A stretch of 64,000 nucleotides of DNA from Pseudomonas sp. MIACH (GTDB lineage Bacteria; Pseudomonadota; Gammaproteobacteria; Pseudomonadales; Pseudomonadaceae). The notes under the pieces are model-generated. The model searched no databases and was not told the origin of the DNA. It worked only from the letters and a program-made list of their open reading frames with translations. Positions 33,874 through 43,498 of the stretch are shown piece by piece; the first letter of the stretch is position 1, and each line of letters starts with the position of its first letter. The stretch lies in assembly GCF_001269925.1 (NCBI RefSeq), contig NZ_LHVO01000042.1, positions 1-64,000 of the forward strand, written 5' to 3'. The position numbers and the translations under genes are program-made.

Positions 33874-35028
33874 ATGACCGATGCCGTTCCCCTGCGCCAA
33901 CGCCTGCTCTCCATCGACGCCCTGCGTGGGCTGGTGATCCTGTTCATGCTGCTCGACCACGTGCGAGAGACCTTCCTGTTGCATCGGCAAGTCAGCGATC
34001 CCATGAGCATCGACAGCACCGAACCCGCACTGTTTATCAGCCGCACCCTCGCCCACCTGTGTGCGCCGGTGTTTGTGCTGCTCACCGGCTTGTCCGCATT
34101 TTTATACGGCCAGAAATACCAGGGCCGCCGCGATGTGTCGGCGTTCCTGTTCAAGCGCGGGTTGTTCCTGGTGGTGCTGGAGCTCACCCTGGTCAACTTC
34201 GCCTGGACCTTCCAGATACCGCCCAGCGTGATCTATCTACAGGTGATCTGGGCGATTGGCATCAGCATGCTCGCCCTCGCCGCCCTGGTGTGGTTGCCGC
34301 GCCCGCTGTTGATCGTGCTGGCGCTGGTGATCATCGGCGGGCACAACCTGCTGGATGGGCTGCATTTCGATCCAGGCTCGGCGCTGCATATTCCGTGGAC
34401 GATCCTGCATGAACGCAGTTGGATTGACGTGTCTGACACCCTGCGCCTGCGCACGACTTACCCGGTGCTGCCGTGGATCGGCGTGATTGCCCTCGGTTAC
34501 GGCCTGGGCCCGTGGTTTGCCAATGCCACGCTGCCTGCCGTGCGCCAGCGCTATTTGCTGGTCGGCGGTGTGAGTGCGTTGGTGGGGTTTGTGCTGTTGC
34601 GTGCGCTCAATGGCTACGGCGAGAAGCCCTGGCAGACGTATGACAGCGGCATGCAGACGCTGATGAGTTTTTTCAACGTCACCAAGTACCCGCCTTCGCT
34701 GTTGTTCCTGGCATTGACGCTGGGAATTGGGTTGTTGCTGTTGCTGGCGTTTGAACGCGCGGGGCATCGACGCTGGATCGGCGTGTTGGCGGTGTTTGGT
34801 TCGGTGCCGATGTTCTTTTATCTGCTGCACCTGTATGTGCTGAAAGTGCTGTATGTCGCCTGTGTGGCGCTGTTTGGCCTTAACCATGGCAACTACTTTG
34901 GCTTCGACAGCATGGGCGCGGTGTGGCTGATGGCCCTGGTATTACCCCTGGCGCTCTACCCGCCGGTGCGCTGGTTCGCCGCGCTCAAAGCGCGGCGGCG
35001 CGACCTGGCCTGGCTTAAATACCTCTGA
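33874..35028 (+). CDS. DUF1624/heparan-alpha-glucosaminide acetyltransferase-like membrane protein
   Basis: 384 residues from the ATG at 33874 (a GTG at 33862 would add four residues). About ten membrane helices. The start RLLSIDALRGLVILFMLLDHVRETF is the family signature, with the His of LDHVRE expected in the active site. The group transfers acyl groups across membranes in some members; the substrate here is unknown. Confidence 0.85.
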   Translation: MTDAVPLRQRLLSIDALRGLVILFMLLDHVRETFLLHRQVSDPMSIDSTEPALFISRTLAHLCAPVFVLLTGLSAFLYGQKYQGRRDVSAFLFKRGLFLVVLELTLVNFAWTFQIPPSVIYLQVIWAIGISMLALAALVWLPRPLLIVLALVIIGGHNLLDGLHFDPGSALHIPWTILHERSWIDVSDTLRLRTTYPVLPWIGVIALGYGLGPWFANATLPAVRQRYLLVGGVSALVGFVLLRALNGYGEKPWQTYDSGMQTLMSFFNVTKYPPSLLFLALTLGIGLLLLLAFERAGHRRWIGVLAVFGSVPMFFYLLHLYVLKVLYVACVALFGLNHGNYFGFDSMGAVWLMALVLPLALYPPVRWFAALKARRRDLAWLKYL

Positions 35029-35041
35029 CCTGACATGGATT

Positions 35042-35070
35042 AAATGTGGGAGGGCTTACCCCCTCCCACC
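35042..35070. repeat. Single REP hairpin, GTGGGAGGG type
   Basis: AAATGTGGGAGGGCTTACCCCCTCCCA lies between convergent genes and folds on itself. It probably acts like the other intergenic REP hairpins. Confidence 0.7.
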
Positions 35071-35082
35071 CTTAGTACGGTG

Positions 35083-37371
35083 TTAAGCCAACTCAGCCCG
35101 TAGCTGGCGAGCTGCGGTGACCATATGGATCAACGCCGCTTCCGTTTCCGGCCACCCCCGCGTCTTCAACCCGCAATCCGGGTTTACCCACAAGCGCTCG
35201 GCAGGAATCCGCCGGGCGGCCTTGCGCAGCAGGTTGGCCATTTCCGAGGCATCCGGCACGCGTGGTGAGTGGATGTCGTAGACGCCTGGGCCAATGTCAT
35301 TGGGGTACGCGAAAGCTTCGAACGCATCCAGCAGCTCCATGTCCGAGCGTGACGTCTCGATGGTGATCACGTCGGCATCCATGGCCGCGATGGACTCGAT
35401 CACATCGTTGAACTCGCTGTAGCACATGTGCGTGTGGATCTGGGTTTCATCCCGCACGCCCGAGGCGCACAGGCGGAACACTTCGGTGGCCCAGTCCAGG
35501 TACCCCTGCCAGTGCGCCTGGCGCAACGGCAAGCCTTCGCGGAACGCGGCTTCGTCGATCTGCACGATCTGGATGCCGGCGGCTTCCAGGTCAACCACTT
35601 CGTCGCGAATCGCCAAGGCCAGTTGGCGGGCCTGCACTTCGCGGCTCACGTCTTCGCGCGGGAACGACCACATCAGCATGGTCACAGGGCCGGTCAGCAT
35701 GCCCTTCATCACCTTGCGGGTCAGGCCTTGGGCATAGCGGATCCACTCCACCGTCATCGCCTTCGGGCGGCTCAGGTCGCCGAAGATCACCGCCGGCTTC
35801 ACGCAACGCGAACCGTAGCTCTGCACCCAGCCAAAACGGGTGAACACGTAGCCGTCCAACTGCTCGGCGAAGTACTCGACCATGTCGTTACGCTCGGCTT
35901 CACCGTGCACCAGCACGTCCAGGCCGAGGTTTTCCTGCACCTCGACGGCGTGACGAATCTCGCTGTGCATGGCTTCGACGTATTCGGCCTGGCTCAACTT
36001 GCCCTGCTTGTAGGACTGACGCGCCAGGCGGATCGACGCGGTCTGCGGGAACGAGCCGATGGTGGTGGTCGGGAACAATGGCAGGTTCAGGCCGGCACGC
36101 TGGCGCTCGATACGCTGGGTAAACGGCGACTGGCGCTGGCTGTCCTGGCGGGTAATCGCCGCCACACGCGCCTGTACCGCAGGCTTGTGGATACGCGGCG
36201 AGGCAGCGCGGGCAGCCTGCACGGCGCGGCTTTCGGCCAGGGCGGCGAGGACGTTGGGCGCTTCAGGCTGGTTGACGGCTTGCGCCAGCACCGCCACTTC
36301 GGCGCACTTCTGCACAGCGAACGCCAGCCAGCTTTTCAGCTCGGCATCCAACTGGTCTTCACGGCCCAGGTCCACCGGGCTGTGCAGCAGCGAGCAGGAT
36401 GGCGCCACCCACAGGCGATCACCGAGTTTTTCATGGGCGTGCTGCAAGGTGGCCAGGGCGTTTTCCAGGTCGCAACGCCAGACGTTACGGCCGTTGACCA
36501 CGCCCAGGGACAGCACTTTATAAGCGGGCAGGCGGTCGAGGATGGTCGGATACTGCTCCGGCGCACGCACCAGGTCGATGTGCAGGCCATCCACCGGCAG
36601 GTTCGCGGCCAGGCCGAGGTTCTCTTCCAGGCCACCGAAGTAGGTCGCCACCAGTTTTTTCAGCGGGTCACGCTGGATCAGGTTGTAGGCACGCTCGAAC
36701 GCGTTCTTCCATTCCTGCGGCAGGTCGAGGACCAGGATCGGCTCGTCGATCTGCACCCATTCCACGCCGAGGTCGGCCAGGCGCTGGAAGATCTGGCCGT
36801 ACAACGGCAGCAGGCGCTCAAGCAGGTCGAGCTTGTCGAAGTCACCGCCCTTGGCCTTGCCCAGCCACAGGTAGGTCAGCGGGCCGATCACCACCGGCTT
36901 GACGGTGTGACCCAAGTCGCGGGCTTCCTTAACTTCGTCGAACAGTTGGTCCCAACCGAGGTGGAACTGCTGGTCGGCACTGAATTCAGGCACCAGGTAG
37001 TGGTAGTTGGTATCGAACCACTTGGTCATTTCCTGGGCATGGGCACCGCCGCAGCAGCTGTCGCTGACGCCCCGGGCCATGGCGAACAACGTGTGCAGGG
37101 TGGCGTTGCCGTCGGCCGGGCGGAAACGCTCGGGAATCACGCCGAACATCAGCGAGTGGGTCAGCACCTGGTCGTACCAGGCAAAATCGCCGGCCGGCAG
37201 CAACTCGATACCGGCCTGTTTCTGCAGATCCCAGTGGGTCTTGCGCAATTCACGGCCGACGGCCCGCAGGCCGGCTTCGTCAAGTTCGCCCTTCCAGAAC
37301 GCTTCCTGCGCTTTTTTCAGTTCACGATCGCGTCCAATGCGCGGAAATCCGAGGGAATGAGCGACTGCCAT
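35083..37371 (-). CDS. metE: MetE, cobalamin-independent methionine synthase
   Basis: A 762-residue enzyme that transfers the methyl group of 5-methyltetrahydropteroyl-triglutamate to homocysteine. N-terminal MAVAHSLGFPRIGRDRELKKA and the C-terminal catalytic half with FPTTTIGSFPQT are family-typical. Zinc ligands are visible in HTHMCYSEFND (His, Cys), a Glu in between, and VNPDCGLKTRGW (Cys). Single-gene unit. I see no cobalamin riboswitch upstream; a TGAGACAAACTCA palindrome around 37430 could be a regulator site (weak). Confidence 0.97.
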   Translation of the reverse strand: MAVAHSLGFPRIGRDRELKKAQEAFWKGELDEAGLRAVGRELRKTHWDLQKQAGIELLPAGDFAWYDQVLTHSLMFGVIPERFRPADGNATLHTLFAMARGVSDSCCGGAHAQEMTKWFDTNYHYLVPEFSADQQFHLGWDQLFDEVKEARDLGHTVKPVVIGPLTYLWLGKAKGGDFDKLDLLERLLPLYGQIFQRLADLGVEWVQIDEPILVLDLPQEWKNAFERAYNLIQRDPLKKLVATYFGGLEENLGLAANLPVDGLHIDLVRAPEQYPTILDRLPAYKVLSLGVVNGRNVWRCDLENALATLQHAHEKLGDRLWVAPSCSLLHSPVDLGREDQLDAELKSWLAFAVQKCAEVAVLAQAVNQPEAPNVLAALAESRAVQAARAASPRIHKPAVQARVAAITRQDSQRQSPFTQRIERQRAGLNLPLFPTTTIGSFPQTASIRLARQSYKQGKLSQAEYVEAMHSEIRHAVEVQENLGLDVLVHGEAERNDMVEYFAEQLDGYVFTRFGWVQSYGSRCVKPAVIFGDLSRPKAMTVEWIRYAQGLTRKVMKGMLTGPVTMLMWSFPREDVSREVQARQLALAIRDEVVDLEAAGIQIVQIDEAAFREGLPLRQAHWQGYLDWATEVFRLCASGVRDETQIHTHMCYSEFNDVIESIAAMDADVITIETSRSDMELLDAFEAFAYPNDIGPGVYDIHSPRVPDASEMANLLRKAARRIPAERLWVNPDCGLKTRGWPETEAALIHMVTAARQLRAELA

Positions 37372-37564
37372 GACTTACAACTCCAGAGTAGGTATTCAAT
37401 GGCAGCCATTGTCGACACACGAGCATAGTGAGACAAACTCATTTTATTCCAGACGATCACAAAATTTTCTCATGTTGATAGCCCTGATCAGGTCAACCCA
37501 CCGCTGGTCGCGGCCTATCTATTACGCATACCATGGCCCGAAATAACCCTTCAAATGAGCACTC

Positions 37565-39208
37565 ATGATCAAAGCCAGCCTGCGTAGTCACCTGACCCTG
37601 TGGTTTGCCGGGTTATCGCTGCTCATCTTGATGGGCGTGGGTTTTTACGTGGGGCACATCGCCACTGAGCAGATGAAACAGGCCAGTGGCAACACGCTGT
37701 TGAGCACTGCGCGCTCGACGGCGGCACTGTTGGCTGTGCAATTGCGCGAACGGCAGTTGGAAGTGTCCTTGCTCAGCAAGGCCCCGCTGTTTCGCCGTGG
37801 TGACCTGGATGCGCCGGATATCCTGGCCTTGATGGAACTGCGCACGCAATCGCGCGCCGAGTACGCGTGGATGGGGGTTGCCGACGCCGAGGGGCGTGTG
37901 CGCCAGGCGGTCAACGGGCTGCTGGTCAACCAATCGGTGCAGCAACGCCCCTGGTTCCAGGCCGGCCTGCGCGGCGAGTACACCGGCGATCCCCACGAGG
38001 CGGTGTTGCTGGCCAAACTGCTGCCCGGCGCGGCGAATGGCGAGCCGCTGCGCTTTATCGACTTTGCCGCACCGATTCACAATGCCCGTGGCGAGACGAT
38101 CGGCGTGCTGGGCGCTCATGCCCACTGGCGCTGGGTGACACAGATCGTCGATTCCGCCGTAACGCAAAAAGACGCCATACCCAACGTTGAAGCGCTGATT
38201 GTCGACTTCGATGGCAAGGTGCTCTACCCCGAAGTCCTCGCCGGTGAGCAAATGCCTAAGGACAAACTGGTGACGCCAACCGGTTGGTTCACAGGCAACG
38301 GCTACGTCACCGCCTCGGTCGCCGTGCCCAGCCCGTCCAACGCGCGGGTGAGCTGGTACATCATGGTGCGCCAGCCGCTGGACGTGGCCCTGCAACCGGC
38401 GCGCAGCCTGCTGGACAAATTGCTGGTGCTCGGGCTGCTGGCCGCGATCAGCTTTGTCGTGGCCGCGTATTACCTTGCCTCATCACTCAGCCGTCCCATC
38501 GAGCGCCTGGCCAGGTCCGCCAAACAGGTGCAGGACCATCAGCCCGGCGCGGTCTTTCCCCAGGAACACCCGGTGCTGGAGATCGCCCAACTGGGGCAAT
38601 CGCTCACCGGCATGATGCACTCGCTGCTCGCCAAGGAACGCGAACTGCAAGAAGCCAACGCGTCCCTGGAAGCTACCGTGGCGCAACGCACCGCCGACCT
38701 CACCCAGGCCAACGCCGACCTGCTCAAGCTGGCCACCCACGACGCCCTCACCGGCGTGTTCAACCGGCGCCGCTTCGACGAGAAACTCGCCGAAAACAGC
38801 CTGTTGTTCCAGCGTACCGGCCGCACCTTTGCCCTGCTGCTGATCGATGCCGACTACTTCAAGCGCGTCAACGACACCTACGGCCACGCCGTTGGCGATG
38901 ATGTGCTGTGCCAACTCGCGGCACTGATAGAAAACACCACGCGCGCCACCGACTTCGTCGCGCGTTATGGCGGGGAAGAATTCGCCGTGCTGCTGCCGGA
39001 AGTCGAAGAGCCGGACAGCCCCGACGTGGTCGCCGAAAAAATCCGCGCGGCCGTGGCGGCCGCGAAGTTCCCGACCGTGGGCCAGGTCACGGTGAGTATC
39101 GGCGTGGGCGTGGCAGAGCCTTCTGACCGCGACTCCCTGGCATTGCTCAAGCGCGCGGACATGCGCTTGTATGAGGCCAAGGGCGCGGGCAGGAACCGGG
39201 TGGCGTGA
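37565..39208 (+). CDS. dCache-HAMP-GGDEF diguanylate cyclase
   Basis: 547 residues: a first membrane helix (about 12-33), a periplasmic dCache-like sensor (about 35-280), a second helix (about 280-302), HAMP (about 303-355), a coiled coil, and a GGDEF domain (about 385-547). The active site reads GGEEF (about 467-471), which is catalytically competent, and RATD five residues before it is an intact inhibitory I-site. It should make cyclic di-GMP in response to a periplasmic small ligand. Confidence 0.93.
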   Translation: MIKASLRSHLTLWFAGLSLLILMGVGFYVGHIATEQMKQASGNTLLSTARSTAALLAVQLRERQLEVSLLSKAPLFRRGDLDAPDILALMELRTQSRAEYAWMGVADAEGRVRQAVNGLLVNQSVQQRPWFQAGLRGEYTGDPHEAVLLAKLLPGAANGEPLRFIDFAAPIHNARGETIGVLGAHAHWRWVTQIVDSAVTQKDAIPNVEALIVDFDGKVLYPEVLAGEQMPKDKLVTPTGWFTGNGYVTASVAVPSPSNARVSWYIMVRQPLDVALQPARSLLDKLLVLGLLAAISFVVAAYYLASSLSRPIERLARSAKQVQDHQPGAVFPQEHPVLEIAQLGQSLTGMMHSLLAKERELQEANASLEATVAQRTADLTQANADLLKLATHDALTGVFNRRRFDEKLAENSLLFQRTGRTFALLLIDADYFKRVNDTYGHAVGDDVLCQLAALIENTTRATDFVARYGGEEFAVLLPEVEEPDSPDVVAEKIRAAVAAAKFPTVGQVTVSIGVGVAEPSDRDSLALLKRADMRLYEAKGAGRNRVA

Positions 39209-39220
39209 GCAAGCCCCCCT

Positions 39221-39320
39221 GTAGGAGCGAGCTTGCTCGCGAAGAACCCAAGGACACCGCTGGCATTCTGAACAGGCGCGTTATCGTTGACGTTTTTCGC
39301 GAGCAAGCTCGCTCCTACAG
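39221..39320. repeat. REPIN, GTAGGAGCGAGCTTGCTCGCGA type
   Basis: GTAGGAGCGAGCTTGCTCGCG at 39221 is inverted at the right end (CGCGAGCAAGCTCGCTCCTAC). The loop carries CGTTATCGTTGACG as in the copy at 20250. Confidence 0.9.
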
Positions 39321-39340
39321 AGGTGAGGGGCTCAGCGGTG

Positions 39341-40660
39341 CTACATCAACGGAATCGAATAACTCACAAACACCCGATTCTGGTCCTGGTCCCGCGCTAC
39401 TTCACTGCGTGACACGCCGTTACGCCAGCCGAACCCGACGTTCTTGAATGTGCCGCTCTGCACCACGTAATCCAACGAGATGTCGCGCTCCCACTCGCTG
39501 GCGTCGTTGCCGCTGGTGGTAAGGATGTGCTCGCCCTTGAGGTACATCACCGAGGCCTTCAGGCCGGGTACACCCAGCGACGCGAAGTCGTAGGCGTACT
39601 GGGCGAAGGCGGTGCGTTCGCCGGCCTGGATGAAGGTCTGCACGGTGCGGTCGGTGTAGAGGTACAGGCTGGCACCGCCCTCGCCTTTGTTCACCAGGCC
39701 GCCCTGGTTGAGTTGGGCGAAGTTGCTGTCGTCCGAGACTTGCTGGTAGCCGGCGGTGATCGCGTGCGGGCCCAGGGAGTAGATGAACGCGGCGCTCCAG
39801 GTGTTGTTGTCGATTTCACCGTTACCGTTCTTGGTATAGCCGCCCAGCTTGTAGCCTTCGGCACGGCCGGCGGCGCTGCTGTTTTTACCGTCGGAGCTGG
39901 TCTTGAAGTAGCGCAGGTCGGTTTTCAATGAGCCGTATTCGCCCAACGGCAATACGTGGATCAACCCGGCGAAGTGTTGTTGGTAATAGTCTTCGAGGTT
40001 GGCGTAGTAGTACTGGACCATCAGGTCCTTGGTCAGTTGGTAGTCCGCACCGGCGTAGGTAAATTTATTGCTTTCCTGGGTACCGCCCGCCGCTGCCAGG
40101 CCACTGCGGTCGCTGGAGCCGCGACCGGTGGTGTGCTCAAGCTGGCCGCCGACCAGGGTCAGGTTGTCGATGTCCTTGCTGGTGACTTGCCCGCCTTCGA
40201 ACGACTGCGGCAACAGGCGGCCGTCGTTGCTCACCAGGATCGGCAGGTTCGGGCGCAGGTAGCCGTAGCGCGCTTCGGTCTTGGCAAACCGCGCCTTGGC
40301 GGTGGCGCCGCCACGGGCCCAGTTGTCCGTGGCCTTGCCGTCTTCGGTGGGGATCATCGAGCTGCCGACATGGCGCGCGGCGCTGCTGTCGAGGGTCACG
40401 CCGAGAATGCCGATGGCGTCCAGGCCAAAGCCGACGGTGCCGTCGGTAAAGCCCGACTGGTAGTTGAGGATAAAGGCCTGGCCCCACTCTTCGGTCTTCG
40501 ACGGTGCCGCCGTGCCGTCGCGGTTGTCGTTATTGAAGTAAAAGTTACGCATGCTCAAGTTGGCTTTGCTGTCGCTCAAAAAGTCAGCAGACGCCAAGGG
40601 GCTCAGGGCAATGCCCAGGCCGCCGGTCAATACACTTAATACATTCAACGTGGCTTTCAT
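39341..40660 (-). CDS. OprD-family outer-membrane porin
   Basis: 439 residues from the ATG at 40660: signal peptide (about 1-25, ASADF), then repeated amphipathic strands. Hallmarks are SKANLSMRNFYFNNDNRD, EEWGQAFILNYQSGFTDGTVGFGLDAIG, the GGQ-type VGGQLEHTTGRGSSDRSGL loop, and a C-terminal RVFVSYSIPLM strand. OprD/Occ channels take up amino acids or small carboxylates; the specific substrate is not evident. Confidence 0.93.
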   Translation of the reverse strand: MKATLNVLSVLTGGLGIALSPLASADFLSDSKANLSMRNFYFNNDNRDGTAAPSKTEEWGQAFILNYQSGFTDGTVGFGLDAIGILGVTLDSSAARHVGSSMIPTEDGKATDNWARGGATAKARFAKTEARYGYLRPNLPILVSNDGRLLPQSFEGGQVTSKDIDNLTLVGGQLEHTTGRGSSDRSGLAAAGGTQESNKFTYAGADYQLTKDLMVQYYYANLEDYYQQHFAGLIHVLPLGEYGSLKTDLRYFKTSSDGKNSSAAGRAEGYKLGGYTKNGNGEIDNNTWSAAFIYSLGPHAITAGYQQVSDDSNFAQLNQGGLVNKGEGGASLYLYTDRTVQTFIQAGERTAFAQYAYDFASLGVPGLKASVMYLKGEHILTTSGNDASEWERDISLDYVVQSGTFKNVGFGWRNGVSRSEVARDQDQNRVFVSYSIPLM

Positions 40661-40754
40661 CAGGACGAACTCCGGCGCGGAATCCAAGTTCCGGGCGCAA
40701 AAAATGGGCAGCAGGATGCCGTCGGCCAAACGTGACGTTGGCCGCGGCGTTAAC

Positions 40755-40815
40755 GGTTATTCAGTTGCCTAGTTGCTAAGTTACTCAGTTGCTTAGTTAG
40801 CTGGTTGAGTGAAGT
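40755..40815. repeat. Short imperfect direct repeats upstream of the porin gene
   Basis: Near-copies of CAGTTGC-CTAGTTG / CTCAGTTGC-TTAGTTAG recur four or five times before GCTGGTTGAGTG. It is AT-rich relative to surroundings and lies upstream of the leftward porin gene, so it may include promoter or regulator-binding sequence. No function is assigned. Confidence 0.4.
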
Positions 40816-40831
40816 GAAACCTCCGTAAACC

Positions 40832-41683
40832 TCAGTCAATCAATCCATGAGCGTCATAAAACGGATACGGCCCCGGGTAATCCCCGAACACGCCGTTGTG
40901 GCTGATCAAGCCGTGTTGCGCATCCCAGCGATGCAACAAATACCCCGCCGGTTCCAGGTTGAAATGCGCGGGCGCGGCGTCTTGCAGGTCCAGCACAATC
41001 TGATGGGAGGTGCCGGGGCACACACAACTCAAGCTGCCGCCAAAGCGTCGCTGCATCGGCCGGTGCAGGTGCCCGCACAGCAGGCGTTCCACTTGCGGAT
41101 GGCGAGACACAACTGCTTCCAGCGCCGCAGCGTTGATAAAGGGTTCGCGGTCCATATGGCCGATGCCGCTGATAAACGGCGGATGGTGCAGGATCAGCAA
41201 CGTCGGCGCGTCCGGGCGTCGTGCCAGTTGCGCGTCCAACCAGTGCAGTTGGCTGTCCAGTAGCTGGCCGCCGTGCCCACCCGGAATAGTCGAGTCCAGG
41301 CCGATCAAGCGCAGCGGATGCTCGTCCACCACCCAGTCCAACGGCCCCTCTGCCGACGACGGCAAATAGGCGTGATCACGGAATGCTTCGAGCAACGGCC
41401 CGCGCGTGTCGTGGTTGCCGGGCACCAGGTAGCACGGCATGTGCAGGCGCGCGAGTTCGGGGTGCAGCACGGCGTATTCATCGGCGCGACCGAAGTCCAC
41501 CAGGTCACCGCTGACCACCACGATATCGGGCCGAGGCTTACTGGCGTTCAAATGGTCGACGGCACAGCGCAGCGCGCCCAAGGTATCGACCACCCCATAC
41601 GTCAGGCGCTGGCCGGCTTTAAGGTGCAGGTCGCTGATTTGCGCAACAAGAAACGGACGGTTCACAAGCAAATTCTCAAGCAT
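40832..41683 (-). CDS. Calcineurin-like phosphodiesterase (GpdQ/CpdA type)
   Basis: 283 residues. All metallophosphoesterase motifs are present: DLH (QISDLHLK), GDLVD, GNHDTRG, LHHPPF and GHLHRPMQ, giving a two-metal site. Its family includes glycerophosphodiesterase GpdQ and cAMP phosphodiesterase. It starts 8 bp inside the end of the ABC ATPase gene, so it belongs to the transporter operon; it probably hydrolyses the imported phosphodiester or phosphonate-like compound (inference). Confidence 0.88.
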   Translation of the reverse strand: MLENLLVNRPFLVAQISDLHLKAGQRLTYGVVDTLGALRCAVDHLNASKPRPDIVVVSGDLVDFGRADEYAVLHPELARLHMPCYLVPGNHDTRGPLLEAFRDHAYLPSSAEGPLDWVVDEHPLRLIGLDSTIPGGHGGQLLDSQLHWLDAQLARRPDAPTLLILHHPPFISGIGHMDREPFINAAALEAVVSRHPQVERLLCGHLHRPMQRRFGGSLSCVCPGTSHQIVLDLQDAAPAHFNLEPAGYLLHRWDAQHGLISHNGVFGDYPGPYPFYDAHGLID

Positions 41684-42707
41684 TCAGGGTGAACAACATG
41701 TGCGGTGCGATTGCCAGGGCAATGGGCGCGCCGACGGCGTACAGGTGGTTGTCGCTGCTGTCCACCAGCAGCGGTTGCGGGCCGCCCACGTCCACCAGCA
41801 GGCGGCTTTGGGCGCCCTGGAAAAACTGCGCCAATAGATGGCCGTGCAAGTGCCCTTCGCTCTCCATCACCCGCAGGTGTTCGGGGCGGCAGTACACCGT
41901 GTTGGGCACGTCGGCGGCCTGCCACGGCAACTCGCCGCCGCAGACTTTCAGGCCATGGGCTGTTCGCGAGCTGACGGCAAAGGCATTCAGGTTGCCGACA
42001 AAACCGGCGACGAACGCATTGGCCGGTTTCTGGTAGATCTCCCGTGGGCTGGCCAGTTGCGCGACGCGGCCGTGCTCCATCACCAGGATACGATCGCCCA
42101 GGGCCATGGCTTCGCCCTGATCGTGGGTGACAAATACCGAGGTGATACCGAGGCTGCGCAGCAGCTCATTCAGCTCGCTGCGCAAGCGCTCACGCAATTG
42201 CGCATCCAGGGCGGCCAGCGGTTCGTCCAGCAACAGCACTTTAGGGCGCGGCGCCAAGGCGCGGGCCAAGGCCACGCGTTGACGCTGACCACCGGACAAT
42301 TCATGGATGCTGCGCTTGCCATGCTGTTGCAAGCCGACCAGCTCCAGCAGTTCCTCGCAGCGCTTGTTCCGCGCAAGCGGCGCCATGCCGCGAATCTTCA
42401 AGCCGTAGACGATATTGCCGGCCACGTCGAGGTTGGGAAACAGCGCGTAGTTCTGGAACACCATGCCCACGTCGCGGCGCTCGATGGGCAGGCGGGTGAC
42501 GTCGTCGGTGCCGAAAAAAACCTGGCCCACATCCGGGCGTTCCAGGCCGGCAATCAGGCGCAAGGTGGTGGTCTTGCCGCAGCCGGACGGGCCGAGGATC
42601 GCCAGGGTTTCACCGCCTTCTACGGTCAGGTTCAAGTCATGCACAGCCACGGTGCCGTCGGCGAACGCCTTGCGACAGCCTTGCAGGCGAATAGTGATAG
42701 CGGTCAT
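41676..42707 (-). CDS. ABC transporter ATPase (spermidine/phosphonate/iron-type importer)
   Basis: 343 residues from the ATG at 42707. Walker A GPSGCGKTT at 39-47, Q-loop VFQNYALFPNL, signature LSGGQRQRVALARA, Walker B LLLDEP, then a C-terminal TOBE-type regulatory domain. It matches the CUT1/PotA-AfuC branch that pairs with two permeases. It overlaps the permease gene upstream by 4 bp. Confidence 0.92.
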   Translation of the reverse strand: MTAITIRLQGCRKAFADGTVAVHDLNLTVEGGETLAILGPSGCGKTTTLRLIAGLERPDVGQVFFGTDDVTRLPIERRDVGMVFQNYALFPNLDVAGNIVYGLKIRGMAPLARNKRCEELLELVGLQQHGKRSIHELSGGQRQRVALARALAPRPKVLLLDEPLAALDAQLRERLRSELNELLRSLGITSVFVTHDQGEAMALGDRILVMEHGRVAQLASPREIYQKPANAFVAGFVGNLNAFAVSSRTAHGLKVCGGELPWQAADVPNTVYCRPEHLRVMESEGHLHGHLLAQFFQGAQSRLLVDVGGPQPLLVDSSDNHLYAVGAPIALAIAPHMLFTLNA

Positions 42708-43498
42708 CGACGCTCTCCACGGGACAAACGAGCGCTGATGGCCTGCAACGCAATCAGCAGCGGCACGATCATCAGCAAAAAGATAAGGGTGTAGGCGCTG
42801 GCGATTTCCAGGCGCGCCGAGGCGTAGCTGTCGGCCAGGCCCACGGGCAATGTCTTGGTCATCGGTGTGTGGAGCATCCAGGTCAGGTTGAATTCGCCCA
42901 ACGACAAGGTCACCACCATCAGCACGCCAGCCAGAATCCCCGCCCGGCAGTTGGGCACCACCACGCTGAAAAAGCGCTTGATCGGCCCGGCGCCCAGACT
43001 GGCCGCCGCCTCTTCCAGCACCGGCAGTTGCTGGCGTTGCATCACCGCCATCACCGGACGTACCAGGAACGGCAAGGTGAACAACACATGGCCGACCAGG
43101 ATGAACAACCAGCTGCTGCGAAACGTGCCGAACTGGCCGTAGGTGAGCAGCAACGCCAGCGCACTGGCCAGCCCCGGCATCGCCACCGGCAGCACCATCA
43201 GTTCTTCGAAGGCACGGCTGAAGCGGTTGTTCATGCACACCAGCGCATAGGCCGCCGGCACGCCGATCACGCAGACACACACCGCGCACGCCAGCGCCAA
43301 TTGCAACGACAGCCATACGGTGGGCGAATAGGCCTGCCAGACCTGGATCAACCAGTCGAAGGTCAGGCCGCTGGACACGCCGACGAAGAAATTGCGCGTC
43401 AACCCGGCCAGCAATGACATCAGCACCGGCACCAACATGAACGCGCACACCAGCAAGGTGAACAGCAGTTGCATCACAAACAGCGATGAGCGTTTCAC
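42704..43498 (-). CDS. ABC transporter permease (second)
   Basis: 264 residues from a GTG at 43498, with six membrane helices and the EAA loop EEAAASLGAGPIKRFFSVVVPNCRAG. It overlaps the first permease by 4 bp and the ATPase by 4 bp. The longer open frame upstream lies inside the first permease and is rejected. Confidence 0.9.
   Translation of the reverse strand: MKRSSLFVMQLLFTLLVCAFMLVPVLMSLLAGLTRNFFVGVSSGLTFDWLIQVWQAYSPTVWLSLQLALACAVCVCVIGVPAAYALVCMNNRFSRAFEELMVLPVAMPGLASALALLLTYGQFGTFRSSWLFILVGHVLFTLPFLVRPVMAVMQRQQLPVLEEAAASLGAGPIKRFFSVVVPNCRAGILAGVLMVVTLSLGEFNLTWMLHTPMTKTLPVGLADSYASARLEIASAYTLIFLLMIVPLLIALQAISARLSRGERR

Noticed and set aside
35428..37428. Long plus-strand open frame opposite metE
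   Set aside because: It mirrors the minus-strand metE, a clear gene, and its translation has no coherent domain. High-GC codon bias opens the opposite strand.
37372..37564. Cobalamin riboswitch upstream of metE
   Set aside because: The gap is about 190 bp and no B12-box-like sequence is visible.
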